A DNA stretch of 34,723 nt from Beroe ovata (taxonomy: Eukaryota > Ctenophora > Nuda > Beroida > Beroidae), in contig CAMPET010000009.1 in NCBI GenBank assembly GCA_946803715.1, positions 426,798-461,520 on the forward strand. Reading direction: 5' to 3'. A program made the translations under genes and the position numbers. Position 1 is the first letter of the stretch. Every line of letters begins with the position of its first letter. Of the stretch, positions 9,333 to 19,700 are shown piece after piece. Under the pieces are notes generated by a model. That model was not told the origin of the DNA. It was given only the letters and a program-made list of their open reading frames with translations, and did no database searches.

Positions 9333-10084
9333 GTTTTAAGGTAGGTCCACACGTGAGATATAATAAGGATATAAAATTTGGAAATATATAATTTGGAAAT
9401 ATATTTGGAAATATATTTGGAAATATATTTGGAAATATATTTGGAAATATATTTGGATATATAATTTGGAAATTGTTTGTCTATTTATATGTTCTAGTTG
9501 TGGTAGTCTGATTGATAACAGCTCTTGAATGAGAGCGGCAAATATGTTCAGAATGCTGCTGAATGTATGTATGCATGTACCGGCACGAAACAAGCTTTAA
9601 AAAACATGATCATAATAATAAGCGATCACAGATTGCTTGAATGGGTACTGAGAGGTGTCAGGCCTTGAGACCTGGAGCAGTTATAATAACTTGATACAAT
9701 AGATGCAATATTTAGACGCAATATCCTTATCAAAATGCAATGAGCATTACAAGCATTGCTCATAACAAGCACTGCTCGTGACTACGAAAAAAAATGTGCT
9801 TGTGTTCCCGCTATATAGATATTCTATAGCCTATATAATAAGACTGTAGACTGGTGAAGTGTAGTTACGACCTACCTACATGCTTACCTGCTAACATGCT
9901 TACTGCGAAAATGAGAACGTTTTACTTTTATCAAATGTCGAGACTAGAATGTACTTGTAGAAAAAACGTTCTAACATTTCATAACAAGGACTCCGACTAG
10001 AATTGCATTTGCAGTAATTCAAAACGAGTACACGTTAGTAAAAACGTAAAAATCATAAACACGCAACAAAAACATTTGCTCTCA
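9333..10084. other. 5' flank of sulfotransferase with 12-bp minisatellite
   Basis: Presumed promoter side of the sulfotransferase. It contains the TTTGGAAATATA minisatellite (listed separately) and AT-rich sequence. A short direct repeat, GAGCATTACAAGCATTGCTC, near 9741-9775 can also pair with itself. No gene is seen. Confidence 0.4.
9376..9472 (+). repeat. 12-bp minisatellite, unit TTTGGAAATATA
   Basis: About seven tandem copies of TTTGGAAATATA with minor length changes at the edges. It begins about 45 bases upstream of the sulfotransferase ATG, so it lies in the presumed 5'UTR or core promoter. Confidence 0.85.
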
Positions 10085-10515
10085 TGAGGGGCACCAGTGA
10101 GTAACAACAGCTGTTGTTACTCACTAACGTGTTCCCGCGCTGCGTGACCAAAATACTCCGCGCGCGCTGCGCGTCTCCGTGCGCATCTCCTTTCTACGAC
10201 TTTTCAGTTCACAGTCACTGAGTGAGTGAGTAGAACAGGGGCGCGCGACGTGTGCACACACTAACGTGTCGTACTAACGACGTGTTAGTACGTGTCGTAC
10301 TAACGTGTCGTCGATGGGTTGTCGATTTTGTTGCTACTCACTAGTGAGTAGCAACAATATCGACAACCCATCGATTATTGCCGGATGACCGGATGTTATC
10401 TGTCCACTGTTTCTTGCGCGCGGCGCGCGCGCCTTCTGTTTCGCGCGCCTTCTGTTTCGGCCTTCGATGAATGCGCGCGCGCCGCGCGCAAGAAACAGTG
10501 GACAGATAACATCCG
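10085..10515. repeat. Second foldback region with long perfect stems
   Basis: Three inverted repeats in a row: GTGAGTAACAACAGCTGTTGTTACTCAC at 10097-10125; an almost perfect stem at 10312-10373 centred on CTCACTAGTGAG; and a long hairpin at about 10382-10515 whose arms carry ATGTTATCTGTCCACTGTTT and CGCGCGGCGCGCGC-type sequence. Between them lies a cluster of ACTAACGTGTCGT repeats (10258-10310). Module F at 10131-10258 connects it to the 4110-5105 element. Confidence 0.75.
10131..10258 (+). repeat. Shared GC module F, copy 2
   Basis: Matches 4449-4590: starts GTTCCCGCGCTGCGTGACC, continues with AAATACTCCGCGCGCGCTGC and ends GCGCGACGTGTGCACA. It lacks the internal CTCCGTGGTTTCTACGACTT duplication seen in copy 1. 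Confidence 0.7.
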
Positions 10516-11662
10516 GCAAATCGATTATAAGCGATTTAAAATGAATTTGAACGCGTTTCAATCTCCCTTGCCAGTAAATTTACAAACACCATGCATATTT
10601 ACTCACGTGGTGGGTGGCTATCGAGATTTTCAAACACAGTTAAACTCACTTTACAGTTACTCAAAGCAAATTCGTGGGGAAATGGTGGTATTTCAAGCTG
10701 TGTGGAAATAACAGTAACTTCAATTGTGAGTAAGGTAAATTAATTTGTTGAAATCGTGGAATACCACAGGATATGGACTCGAAAAATGCTAAAAAAACAA
10801 GATAATGTAGGTATGATCTTATTATCAACTCAATTTAGCACTGGTCCTACAGTGATAGTGGATAGCAAGTTAATTCGCAGCAAAGATGGAAATCAAATCG
10901 GAAACAAAATGATGAACATAACGTTCTGCATGCACATTTATACCAATTTTCGTTCAATTATCTTTCATCGAATGATACACTGAGTATAACACATCTTGTA
11001 ATTGATTAAAATTTGAGACGGACAGCCGTAGAGCACACCATAATGCCGAAAACAACGTCTCATGCCTGGAGGTGTTCCTGCGGTACGGAGACGGTTCGCT
11101 TGTGCATTATGTACTGTATACTGATTGTGGGTTGGCTAAGTCTAACAAGAAGGGGCTTCACTTCTCAAAAAGGAAGAAGATTGGCCCTGCACCCATTGTG
11201 GGTGTAACAACTTTGCTAACCGTGTGCGATGCTACAACTCAAAATGTAAGAGAAATAGAATAGTCGAGTCTTCTTGTGTAACTAATCGTGTTCATATTTC
11301 TTTTCAATATCGGCAAAAACAAAGAAAATTGGGGTGGTGTCGACAAAATTTTGACGAAAACAGTTAGTATAATTGGATTAAATATGAGTAACTGTAATTT
11401 GGGGTGTGTGGTGGTATTTGAGCTTGGCGGAGTACAGTTTATCACCATATATGTCTATACACTTACTCATTGGTGTCCCCCGGTTCTCACTTAACAAAAT
11501 CAGGGCATTGCAGTCACATTCATAAATCGAATCAAAGATATTTTAAGCAATTATCGAAGATATCAATAAAAAGATAGTCTGATAGTCTCTGAGAGTAGCA
11601 CGGAGCAAATCACATCTTCTCCTCAATTAGATCAGTGGAAAAGGAAGTGATGCTCTACAAAA
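10516..11662. other. Intronic AT-rich sequence
   Basis: Within the proposed 7.5-kb GPCR intron. Small open frames exist on both strands, but none shows a recognisable domain or splice structure. No repeat longer than a few units is visible. Confidence 0.4.
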
Positions 11663-11664
11663 TA

Positions 11665-12553
11665 CAGGGTGTGTCAAAAAAAAGTGGACAAAAGTAGACG
11701 TCCATATCTCAGCTTCTGTTTGGAGTTTTCGGATGAAATTTGGAGGTGTGGTAGGTATCGGTTATAAGTTTTTGCAAAAAAATTTTCAAGTCCCTAGCTC
11801 GAAAAATGTGGATTTTCCGTTTCTGAGCCTCAAAAACGTTAGCTCTCAACGGGGTCATGAAGGCCTAATATTGCCCGTAATATCCTGAAAATTTCATCGA
11901 GTTTGCTCAAAAAACGGCAGAGATATACGCATTTATGTAACACAAAATAGCGAAAAAACAAACAGCAGCAGATACACAGTACCTATAGTACACAGTGACA
12001 CGCAACACCGTGCGTGTGTGTAAGTGTAAACAATATCGCTACATATAGAGCACACATTCAGATTGATATACACACCCGCCTCAGTGACGCCAGTTATTGA
12101 TTGGCCACAGATTCGGTACATTATCAATTGTTACAAGCATTTGAGTGATCAGCCTACATTATTTGAGAACATCAATTTGAATATGGGATATTGTTTACAC
12201 TTACACACACGCACGGTGTTGCGTGTCACTGTGTACTATAGGAACTGTGTTGCTGTTTGTTTTTTCGCTATTTTGTGTTACATAAATGCGTATATCTCTG
12301 CCGTTTTTTGAGCAAACTCGATGAAATTTTCAGGATATTACGGGCAATATTAGGCCTTCATGACCCCGTTGAGAGCTAACGTTTTTGAGGCTCAGAAACG
12401 GAAAATCCACATTTTTCGAGCTAGGGACTGGAAAATTTTTTTGCAAAAACTTATAACCGATACCTACCACACCTCCAAATTTCATCCGGAAACTCCAAAC
12501 AGAAGCTGAGATATGGACGTCTACTTTTGTCCACTTTTTTTTGACACACCCTG
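11665..12553. mobile_element. 889-bp MITE with ~367-bp terminal inverted repeats, TA target duplication
   Basis: Starts CAGGGTGTGTC and ends GACACACCCTG, with TA on both sides (11663-11664 and 12554-12555). The left arm, about 11665-12033, is nearly the exact reverse complement of the right arm, about 12187-12553, around a spacer of about 150 bases. There is no transposase frame, so it is non-autonomous. The TA duplication and CAGGG termini fit a Tc1/mariner-like origin (established pattern; family inferred). The close match of the arms implies recent insertion or an arm-homogenising process. Confidence 0.88.
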
Positions 12554-12637
12554 TACAAAGTTAAGTGGCATAATATGTACTTAAACTTTGACCGAGTATT
12601 GAAGCTGGAAAGGCATATTAATTGAGACATTTTGCAC

Positions 12638-12715
12638 ACGTTGCGCGCCCCCCTGCTACTCAGTGAACCATGAAAAGTCTGCGCGGCGCGGCAGATTGGG
12701 TCACGCAACGTGGGA
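12638..12715 (-). repeat. Shared GC module F, copy 3 (inverted, diverged)
   Basis: Reads, in reverse, as CGTTGCGTGACCCAATCTGC followed by GCGCGCAACGTG, similar to the starts and ends of the copies at 4441 and 10131. It is shorter and more diverged. A related CGCGCGAGAAACAGAAGG fragment lies at about 12899-12917, like the arms of the 10382-10515 hairpin. Confidence 0.5.
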
Positions 12716-13020
12716 ACATGAGACATTAAATGAGACATTAAATGAGACATAGAAAACAAAAAAAAGTATAAAAACACAAACAAACGCACAAGGTGACGCG
12801 TATGCTATTTTCTTCCTATCTCCCCCAAGTTCTAGGAACTACTTTGTCTAATTGGATCATTACATTACTCTCTAGATCTTGTTAGCGATAACGGTGAACG
12901 CGCGCGAGAAACAGAAGGTCAAATAAAATCTGACAACACTGCAATTACAGTTATACCAACAGCGTATACTGAACGTCGTGATAACCCTCGCAACGTCCAT
13001 CATCAGCTAGACGTACACCT
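12716..13020. other. Spacer with short direct repeats
   Basis: A triple AAATGAGACATT-like repeat lies at about 12721-12750. The rest is unremarkable AT-rich sequence in the proposed GPCR intron. Confidence 0.4.
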
Positions 13021-13220
13021 CTCTACGAACCACACAGCTACGAACACAGCTACGAACCACAGCTACGAACCACAGCTACGAACCACAGCTACGAACCACA
13101 GCTACGAACACAGCTACGAACCACACAGCTCTACGAACCACACAGCTGCGATACCCCTCTCTAATCCTACGAACCACACAGCTGCGATACTCCTCTCTAA
13201 TCGGCTAATCCACACAGCTG
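13021..13220 (+). repeat. Minisatellite, unit about CTACGAACCACAG (13-15 bp)
   Basis: About ten tandem units such as CTACGAACCACAG and CTACGAACCACACAG. They are followed by a higher-order duplication of about 40 bases containing GCGATAC(C/T)CCTCTCTAAT. Unit length varies by the presence of an extra CA. Confidence 0.85.
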
Positions 13221-13367
13221 GGAATAACGACACGATTAACCTTACCTAATCTGGTAATGGGTGACGCTTGTTAGCCAATAACAACTGTAGAACTGCAGTT
13301 GTGTCGCAGTTGTGTCGTCGACATTCGCTCGTACGACCAAGATGATTTCTAGCTTATAGTTATACAA

Positions 13368-13588
13368 TACTCGTTGTAATGGAGTACTGGCACCCGTTGT
13401 CAAACACAAGGAAACATTTCATACCAACGGGACATTTAAAATCGACTTTGGTCAAGACAGAGTGGTTATGTGCCTAGCCTGGCGAATTCGGTGGAGATCC
13501 TTGCTGTACGGCATGTTAAACAAGGATTTGAAACCGTGGGGTTCCGTACATACCACTCTGTCACAGAAGTTGATGGCCTAATCACATT
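13368..13588 (+). repeat. Dispersed repeat A, copy 3
   Basis: Opposite orientation to 7452-7688, and containing the same end segment as 3838-3920. It holds GTTGTCAAACACAAGGAAAC, CGACTTTGGTCAAGACAGAG and CTCTGTCACAGAAGTTGATG in that order. It is the most complete copy in the window and the best seed for a consensus. Confidence 0.75.
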
Positions 13589-14092
13589 ACTAATTGTATA
13601 ACTGCGTTTCTTGTGTAACTATTGCTACAGTAAAATGTTCGTTTCAACACTTCTCGTCCTCACGTCCTAGTTATCATCAATTTTAGTTACCAAGAGCTCC
13701 CTCTTTCACATACCATGGTATCAAGCCATGACGTGCTATTCTGATCACGTTACCAAGCTCACGTGACCGCAGCAATGGCTGGTTATCGCACATCATGCCC
13801 GCGTGGAAAAACACTACTATAGAATGCCACTATAAAAACACTACTATAAAAACACACTATAGAAAGATCACGTTCAATGAGCGGCTCATAAAATGTAAAA
13901 AGGGGTAGTGACAATATGCCTTTCGTGTACGACCAAATTGATTTTCTACAAATACAATTCAAATATGATATTTCGAATCACGTGACCTAATATAGTAATA
14001 CAAGTGATAGTTGCACATATGATGATGATCAAGGATCATAGAGACAAGTAGGTGCCGTGGGGTTAAAAAACGCATAACTTGGCATAACTCAC
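13589..14092. other. Intronic sequence left of GPCR exon 3
   Basis: AT-rich with a short direct repeat of AAAAACACTACTATA around 13805-13865. I searched it for a further GPCR exon (a DRY-containing TM3) and found none, consistent with the splice from exon 3 to the exon at 5678-6624. Confidence 0.4.
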
Positions 14093-14173
14093 CAAGTATG
14101 TTTGCAAGCGCTGTCTTCGTGTCACTCATTCCCCCGATGGGCAGTGGTAGACTGCGATCGTTCAGGAGACCCG
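14093..14173 (-). CDS. Class A GPCR, exon 3 (extracellular loop 1 and start of TM3)
   Basis: An 81-nt exon with a strong acceptor (gtctgtacttttcag) and a consensus donor (gtgagt). The phase agrees on both sides: one base from exon 2 plus CG gives Ala, and one G is left over at the end. It encodes AGLLNDRSLPLPIGG, then MSDTKTALANIL and part of a Gly. The last residues continue smoothly into WTSNMMNEASLLLL of the exon at 5678-6624, giving a complete TM3. In this join, residue 95, where the conserved TM3 cysteine is expected, is Ala. Confidence 0.75.
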
Positions 14174-14465
14174 CTGAAAAGTACAGACGTTAACGCAGTT
14201 GCTTTTGCACCCATATACTATCGTGCTGCAGAGCCAATATATTGGCTAGTACAGTCGACAAATTTTCAGGAATTGTTCTGAAATAGTACTGAGGACTGTT
14301 ATGTTGAAGTCTGCATTATTTAAGATTGTGCTTTGTCGATGAATGAGATTGAAAAAGCAGTTCTATTTTTTGCCAATTCCTCCGCCATTTTTTGAGTTAG
14401 ATAATTGAAATTTTTGAGCATATAGGTGATAGTGATGTCTATCTACGCTGCAAATTTCATTGTGA

Positions 14466-14684
14466 AACTTTAAACACGACCGGGGTCATAGACAGCGTTA
14501 GATTTAGAAATGTACAAAAACTGAAAAGTAAGTTTTTGCTGATAACTCAAGCTAGGATCGTGAAATTTCTGTTGGAAAAATTTATCGCCAATACCTACCA
14601 CACCTTCAAATTTCATCCGGAAACTCCAAACAGAAGCTGAGTAATGGACGTTAACTTCCGTCCACTTTTTCATGACACACCCTG
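14466..14684 (-). mobile_element. Diverged single-arm copy of the CAGGG-terminus MITE
   Basis: The right end reads GACACACCCTG followed by TA, and the preceding sequence (TACCTACCACACCTTCAAAT, then ATCCGGAAACTCCAAACAGA) matches the arm of the 11665-12553 element. The left limit is unclear and there is no opposite arm. It lies in the intron between GPCR exons 2 and 3. Confidence 0.7.
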
Positions 14685-14751
14685 TACTATATAAGACTTG
14701 TACTTTTAGTTGTACCTATAACACACGTGACGCTATGACAGTGACACGTAC

Positions 14752-14888
14752 CTCCAACGACAGGTGCAACTGTCAAGCAAGTCAGGAAATCAGCTGTCGA
14801 TATCTGGAGGAGCATGTAGGTGGTTCGGGTGCGGGTCTGCTTGGCGGACACACTCAGATGTAACGCCATCACGGCATTCGCCACAATC
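14752..14888 (-). CDS. Class A GPCR, exon 2 (TM1 end, ICL1, TM2)
   Basis: A 137-nt exon; acceptor ...atcggcag and donor gtacgt on the minus strand. It opens by completing Gly26 and encodes IVANAVMALHLSVSAKQ, an Arg/Thr-rich loop, then YMLLQISTADFLTCLTVAPV. The GxxxN of TM1 (Asn30, position 1.50) is formed across the exon 1/2 junction. Asp59 is the conserved 2.50 acid, and Pro68 is the usual TM2 proline nine residues later. A longer open frame runs through the donor and is not expected in the mature message. Confidence 0.82.
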
Positions 14889-15435
14889 CTGCCGATAATA
14901 TGATACAGGTTGCCGTTAATCACTTATCGATATTTTAAACTACAGCTATTTGAACAGAAACTGCTTCAACTACATTTACAGATATTGTTTAAATTAAACA
15001 ATATCTCTAAGTGTTGTTGAAGCAATGAAGCAGGAATGATATTGAGCAATTATTATTTCGGCGGTTTATATATCATGAACTTCAATTAAGTCTCACTATC
15101 AGATGAATGGGGTGGAACGAAATATTAGTTCAACTAATAATTTGTAAGAAATAAAATACAGAAAGTTTTCATGCAGTAGCACTAGCATGTGTCGCACAAC
15201 TACAATAAATCTTGATTCCTTACTTCAACAACTATTGAATAATTGTTGAAGTAAGGAATCAAGAATTAAGATTCACGTCCCGTCGATCGTTCCACAGTTT
15301 AATCTGGCTACAAGACATGAACCATCATGTCCTGACTCATGTAGCTTCCCAACTCTGAACCGGAGCGTGCTCAACTTAGCTATTGCGAGCAATATTATAA
15401 TATCGCGCAGCGACTTTATATAGTAGCGAACTCAC
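14889..15435. other. Intron 1 of the GPCR, with two hairpins
   Basis: An intron of 547 bases between exons 1 and 2. It contains an imperfect hairpin at 14961-15023 (TGCTTCAAC / GTTGAAGCA with an inner GATATTGTTT / AAACAATATC stem) and a long perfect hairpin at 15211-15263, listed separately. Confidence 0.6.
15211..15263. repeat. Perfect 21-bp inverted repeat (hairpin)
   Basis: The left arm at 15211-15231 starts CTTGATTCCTTACTTCAACA. The right arm at 15243-15263 is its exact reverse complement, separated by an 11-base loop. It lies within GPCR intron 1 and is probably a small palindromic MITE remnant. Confidence 0.85.
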
Positions 15436-15512
15436 CCGACAAGTGCGATGATGCAGAAGGCATATCCGAGTATGCTATCCAGTGTTCCACTTAAGAAGTC
15501 GTATCTGACCAT
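15436..15512 (-). CDS. Class A GPCR, exon 1 (start, N-terminus, TM1)
   Basis: ATG at 15510-15512 opens 25 codons plus two bases, ending at a consensus GTGAGT donor (15430-15435 on the plus strand). It encodes MVRYDFLSGTLD, then SILGYAFCIIALV, most of TM1. The phase-2 end is completed by the first base of exon 2. The extracellular N-terminus is very short, with no signal peptide apart from TM1, as is common in class A receptors. A 5'UTR and promoter should lie to the right, at about 15513-15700, but no core promoter element was recognised. Confidence 0.78.
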
Positions 15513-16763
15513 GGTATTCCAGTTCCTTGCTAAATAAGCTGGGTCAGAATCAGTTTAGACTTGAGCCTCTCTATGGTGGCAGCATAATGTTGAGTGAATT
15601 TGCATATCTTAATCTACAGAAGAAAACGTATTCCTTGATCTTTGCAATTTAAAGTAAAATGCGGCCAGCTTAAGGGCACACGCTGGCTACAAGCCGCATA
15701 AAAGCGCCGATCAGAACAGAAAAGTTGGAAGAAAATATGAGATTCCAGTTTACGAGCAAACAACAAAAAAATTATTCTAAGATTCTTTTATTTCAAAATT
15801 ATTTTATGAGAAATTACTTTAAGATCTAAGTTTGCAGAATCAACCTCAACGCACTATTAATTAAGCGCACAAATCTAGTAGAAGTTGCAGTTTTAGTACC
15901 TAGGCATGATTTAGCAGTTGACTTAATTAAGATAAATCGGTAATACTTTAACAGTGAACATTTTCCTGCACCATTTTCGAAGGAGGGAGTTTTCTATTAT
16001 ACTTACTTGCAATTACTTAATAGGCATAGAATCAGAATATGGAGATTGAGAATGTTTATGGTGGAAGATATGTACGGGGAGTTCTGGAGCAAATTATGAG
16101 CTCTCAATCGAGATTTAAGATCACGATCCAACAAAATAAAACAGAAGTATGCTTCATAAAATTCTTGCATATATATTTACACTTTACAGCTTCGATACAG
16201 GATCTTTATACAAAAACGCAAACTCATTACTTTCACATCTTCATTCATTAACTTGTGTTTTGGAGAAAGCAAATTGTTCCTGAGGGGCAAAGGTGTGACT
16301 ATGACTGAAATCACATGGAAGGAGAAGAATTCGGTACCTTGGTGTTTCGCAATACAAATGGTGCATGAACAAATATGCTGTGGAAAGCATCAATATGCAC
16401 AGGCTATCTAAATAATCGGCTAATTGGCTATGGCTACCAGTATCATAATATATTGCAATCATCAAGCTCATCAGATGCAATGGATTAATATTAGCACACT
16501 GCATCAATAGCTTTGATGCACTTATCGTAATTACTAAAACTTTTATTGACTAAAACTTTTATTGACAAAACGAATCTAAATGTGCTAAAATTTCTCACCC
16601 GAACCGCTATAGTTTTACTCTATTAGTATTACTATAGTTTTACGCGACGTGAAAAAGTAGTTCACGGGGCGCAGTAATCTATGAGTCTTCGACAATCACA
16701 AATAGATTTGGGATAATGATATCTGTCTTAATCTACACAGTATCTATTTCAAAAGTCTTTATT
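15513..16763. other. Spacer between dynein 3' end and GPCR start
   Basis: Holds the presumed GPCR promoter on the right and the dynein 3'UTR on the left. Direct repeats seen are CTAAAACTTTTATTGA twice at about 16536-16568 and CTATAGTTTTAC twice near 16604-16642. The frames here have no family resemblance. Confidence 0.45.
16758..16763 (-). terminator. AATAAA polyadenylation signal touching the dynein stop codon
   Basis: The minus strand reads TAA (16766-16764) directly followed by AATAAA. More AATAAA-type hexamers occur about 200 bases further in the ACTTTTATTGAC repeat, so the first signal may not be the one used. Confidence 0.45.
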
Positions 16764-19700
16764 TTAGTCGTCCAAACTACAAAGAAGGCAAGTTCCCCTC
16801 AGGACCCAGTGCTTCTGAGGCTTTATTGTTGGAATATTGATAGCCAATACAAAGTTGGTGGAGTGACCAGTGGTAGATAACTGTCCTTGTCGAGCACTGG
16901 TTTTGTACACCGGACTCACGTACTTGCCTTCTGTTGAAATTTCGGTTTTGATGGCAGGTTTCAGCCAGATGACAGGCATGCTATCGTAGAGTATCTTGGG
17001 GAGAGATTCTGCTAGGGACATTTTCTTGTTGTCCCATCTTGCCCCTTCCAAGAAGAGACCTCTGATGTAAGCACCATCTTCAGGAGGGGTTTCCACGTCG
17101 TCAGTGGGGAGAACCTCGAAATCAAGGTCCAGCTTATCAATTGGGATTGTGTACTTCCTAGCATAGTTCTGCTTTACACCAGTCAGGAAGGCTTGGTTGA
17201 AGTAGAAAGCAGAAATCCAGAAACAAGCTGGCTTATCGTTGTCATACCAGGTCTTGAGGAACTTGAGTCTTGCAACAAGGTCGTTGATATAAGACCCGAG
17301 TGGCTTCAGACTAGGATATGAACTCTTTGACCAGAGTTCTGGGACTCTGCCAACAAGCAAGCTTCCAGCGACTTGCTCCAAAGCATCCGACATGACAACC
17401 AATCCTTTTATCGCTTTCTGCAAATTGAGCAGTGAAACTTTTATCACCCCACAAAGTCTGTTGAATCTTTCCATCTCCTGCACTAGGACTGTGTTCATGC
17501 TCTCATTGTACTGCACTGGGTACTTCTCTACAGCAGACTCTATGTCATACTCATCGGGAATCTTCGTCAGGATATCTGTAGCAATTTCGGTGAGCTTCTG
17601 CTCGGTTGAAGCTCCTCCTGAGCCCCCACCACCGGTTTGTGCTTGGGTGAGGAGCAGGTCTTCAAATAGATGCTTTGTTTCTTGTAACTCACGAGATATG
17701 TCCACATTGTCATGCATTCCAAACACCTCTGGAAGCTGTGAGGGAGGCAGCTGCTTAATGAATTGCAAATACGAGTCGTATGTGCCCTTTGGTGGGGCAT
17801 AGTACGTGCCAGAGGGCGAGAATTTGTACTTATTATCCTCCACAACGTCCATGTTGTAGTATACCCTCAGTATAGTTGTGATGCATCTCCTGTCCCAGTC
17901 GTCTGTCACACGACCACCATAGTTACACTCACCAGTCAGATAGGTCACAGCATTGAGGGGGATGTGAGAGTACTCGTTCACAAACAGGGCTAACTGCTGC
18001 AAACTTATCCTCAGGTCAGAGTCGTTGAATCCATAGGGGATATTCCATCCAATCGGACCAAATTTCTTCCTCTCTTGAACGATGGCATGGAAGAAGCATA
18101 AACTGAAGAGCAGTTTCTCAAACTGGGGCTCTTTTTCAGGACAACCTTCAAAGAAAGTAGGGTCACTAACAGGATCAGTTGTGAATGATTGAAGAAGATT
18201 CGCCTTCAGACCAGTTGGAGGTTCATTTGTCATTTTAACACTATTCTGTAGAACTGTTACAGGGAATTTGGGCGATGGATAACTGGTCAACCACAGCCTA
18301 AAGTTGGAGTTAGTATTCTCAGCAGAAAAGTCTTCACATATCTTCTCAAGTTGTGGCATCCATGAAACAGCCAAATGTACATTTTGCAAAGCTACCCAGG
18401 AGCCTTCAGAAGCAGCAGCTTCAATCATCTTCATTGCAATTGGACCTTGACCCTGTCCCAGAGAAATTGCATTAAACTTAGAACCTCCAAAGCCTTTGTC
18501 ATCTGCATATTTCAATAGGGCAGCCATGGGATCAGCACCTGGTGACAGGACGAAGATCAGTGGCAAAGTTGAGTTTGAATCCTGGAAACAGCTCCCAATA
18601 TTGAATGGAGGCGGTTCAATGAAGTGTCTTCCAAGTTTCTCTTCCACAAAGTTGGTGACTGCCTGCACGATTTTGTCAGGCCTTATGCATCGGAGAACGG
18701 TCATTTTTTGGAAGTCAAGCAACTTGGAGTGCCATGGCTCAGGAATCTTGATTTTTTGTGGCTCCTTGGCATCATAATACCTTTTCCAATCGTTGATATT
18801 AGCTTGGAAACTCTTCCTAAATCCACCGAAACCATCCAGATCTGCCATTCTACAAACTTCATCCCAGCTCTTATCTGAGAGCCACTCCGGTGCTGGATTC
18901 TTTATATTGTTCTCCAAACCTATTCCACCAGTAAGGAAAAATATGAACTGTTCATGGCTAATCTCACCACGGTCTTTCAGCAAGTTGGAGCACAGTAAGA
19001 ATGAGAAGAGAAGCTTGTCCTTCTCAAAGAGAGACCTACAGACATTCTTGTACAGACTGTATGTGAAATGATCAGTTAGATATCTCAATCTTTTTTCGAG
19101 AATCTTGGACTTGTTTGATTGCTCAATAGACACAATGTACAGATTGATGAACCAAGCAAGAGAGTACTGGTACATGGGATCGATGTTTGGAAGATCAGCA
19201 ATCGAGAAGTACAGCACCGAAGAATGTTTTGCAATTGATCGGTAACCTTCACGGGATTGAGCAATCATCTTCTCTGTTTCCTCAGCAACAATCTGCTTTT
19301 TCTCAATCTCGTTTGACAAAACCTTGGCATTGTTCAATACCTGAATAGCCGACTCATCTTCCAATATGTTACCTTCAGATGCTGAGAGCGTCTCCAGAAT
19401 CTTGTCCTCAATTTCCTTGAGACTCTTCTTATTAGCAGCAGATTGGATGATCAAAGCGTTTCTTTCCTCCTCAAGCTCTGGACGCTCCTTTGCCACAACA
19501 ATACCAAGCAACTGGTCCTCCAAACCTTCCGGTGTGATCATGAAGTTGAGGAGTGATACTTTAACCGAAATCTCAGGTAGATAGTGGGGATTCCTCAACT
19601 TTGTTGTGATGTAAAGCTTGAAATCACTGGAGAATTCAATGGTCTCCTCGCCCAGCTTTATACACATGATACCACCCTGCTTAAATGTCTGTTTGAGAAG

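Noticed and set aside
14687-14923. 78-residue minus-strand frame as a gene
   Set aside because: It is GPCR exon 2 extended into both introns.
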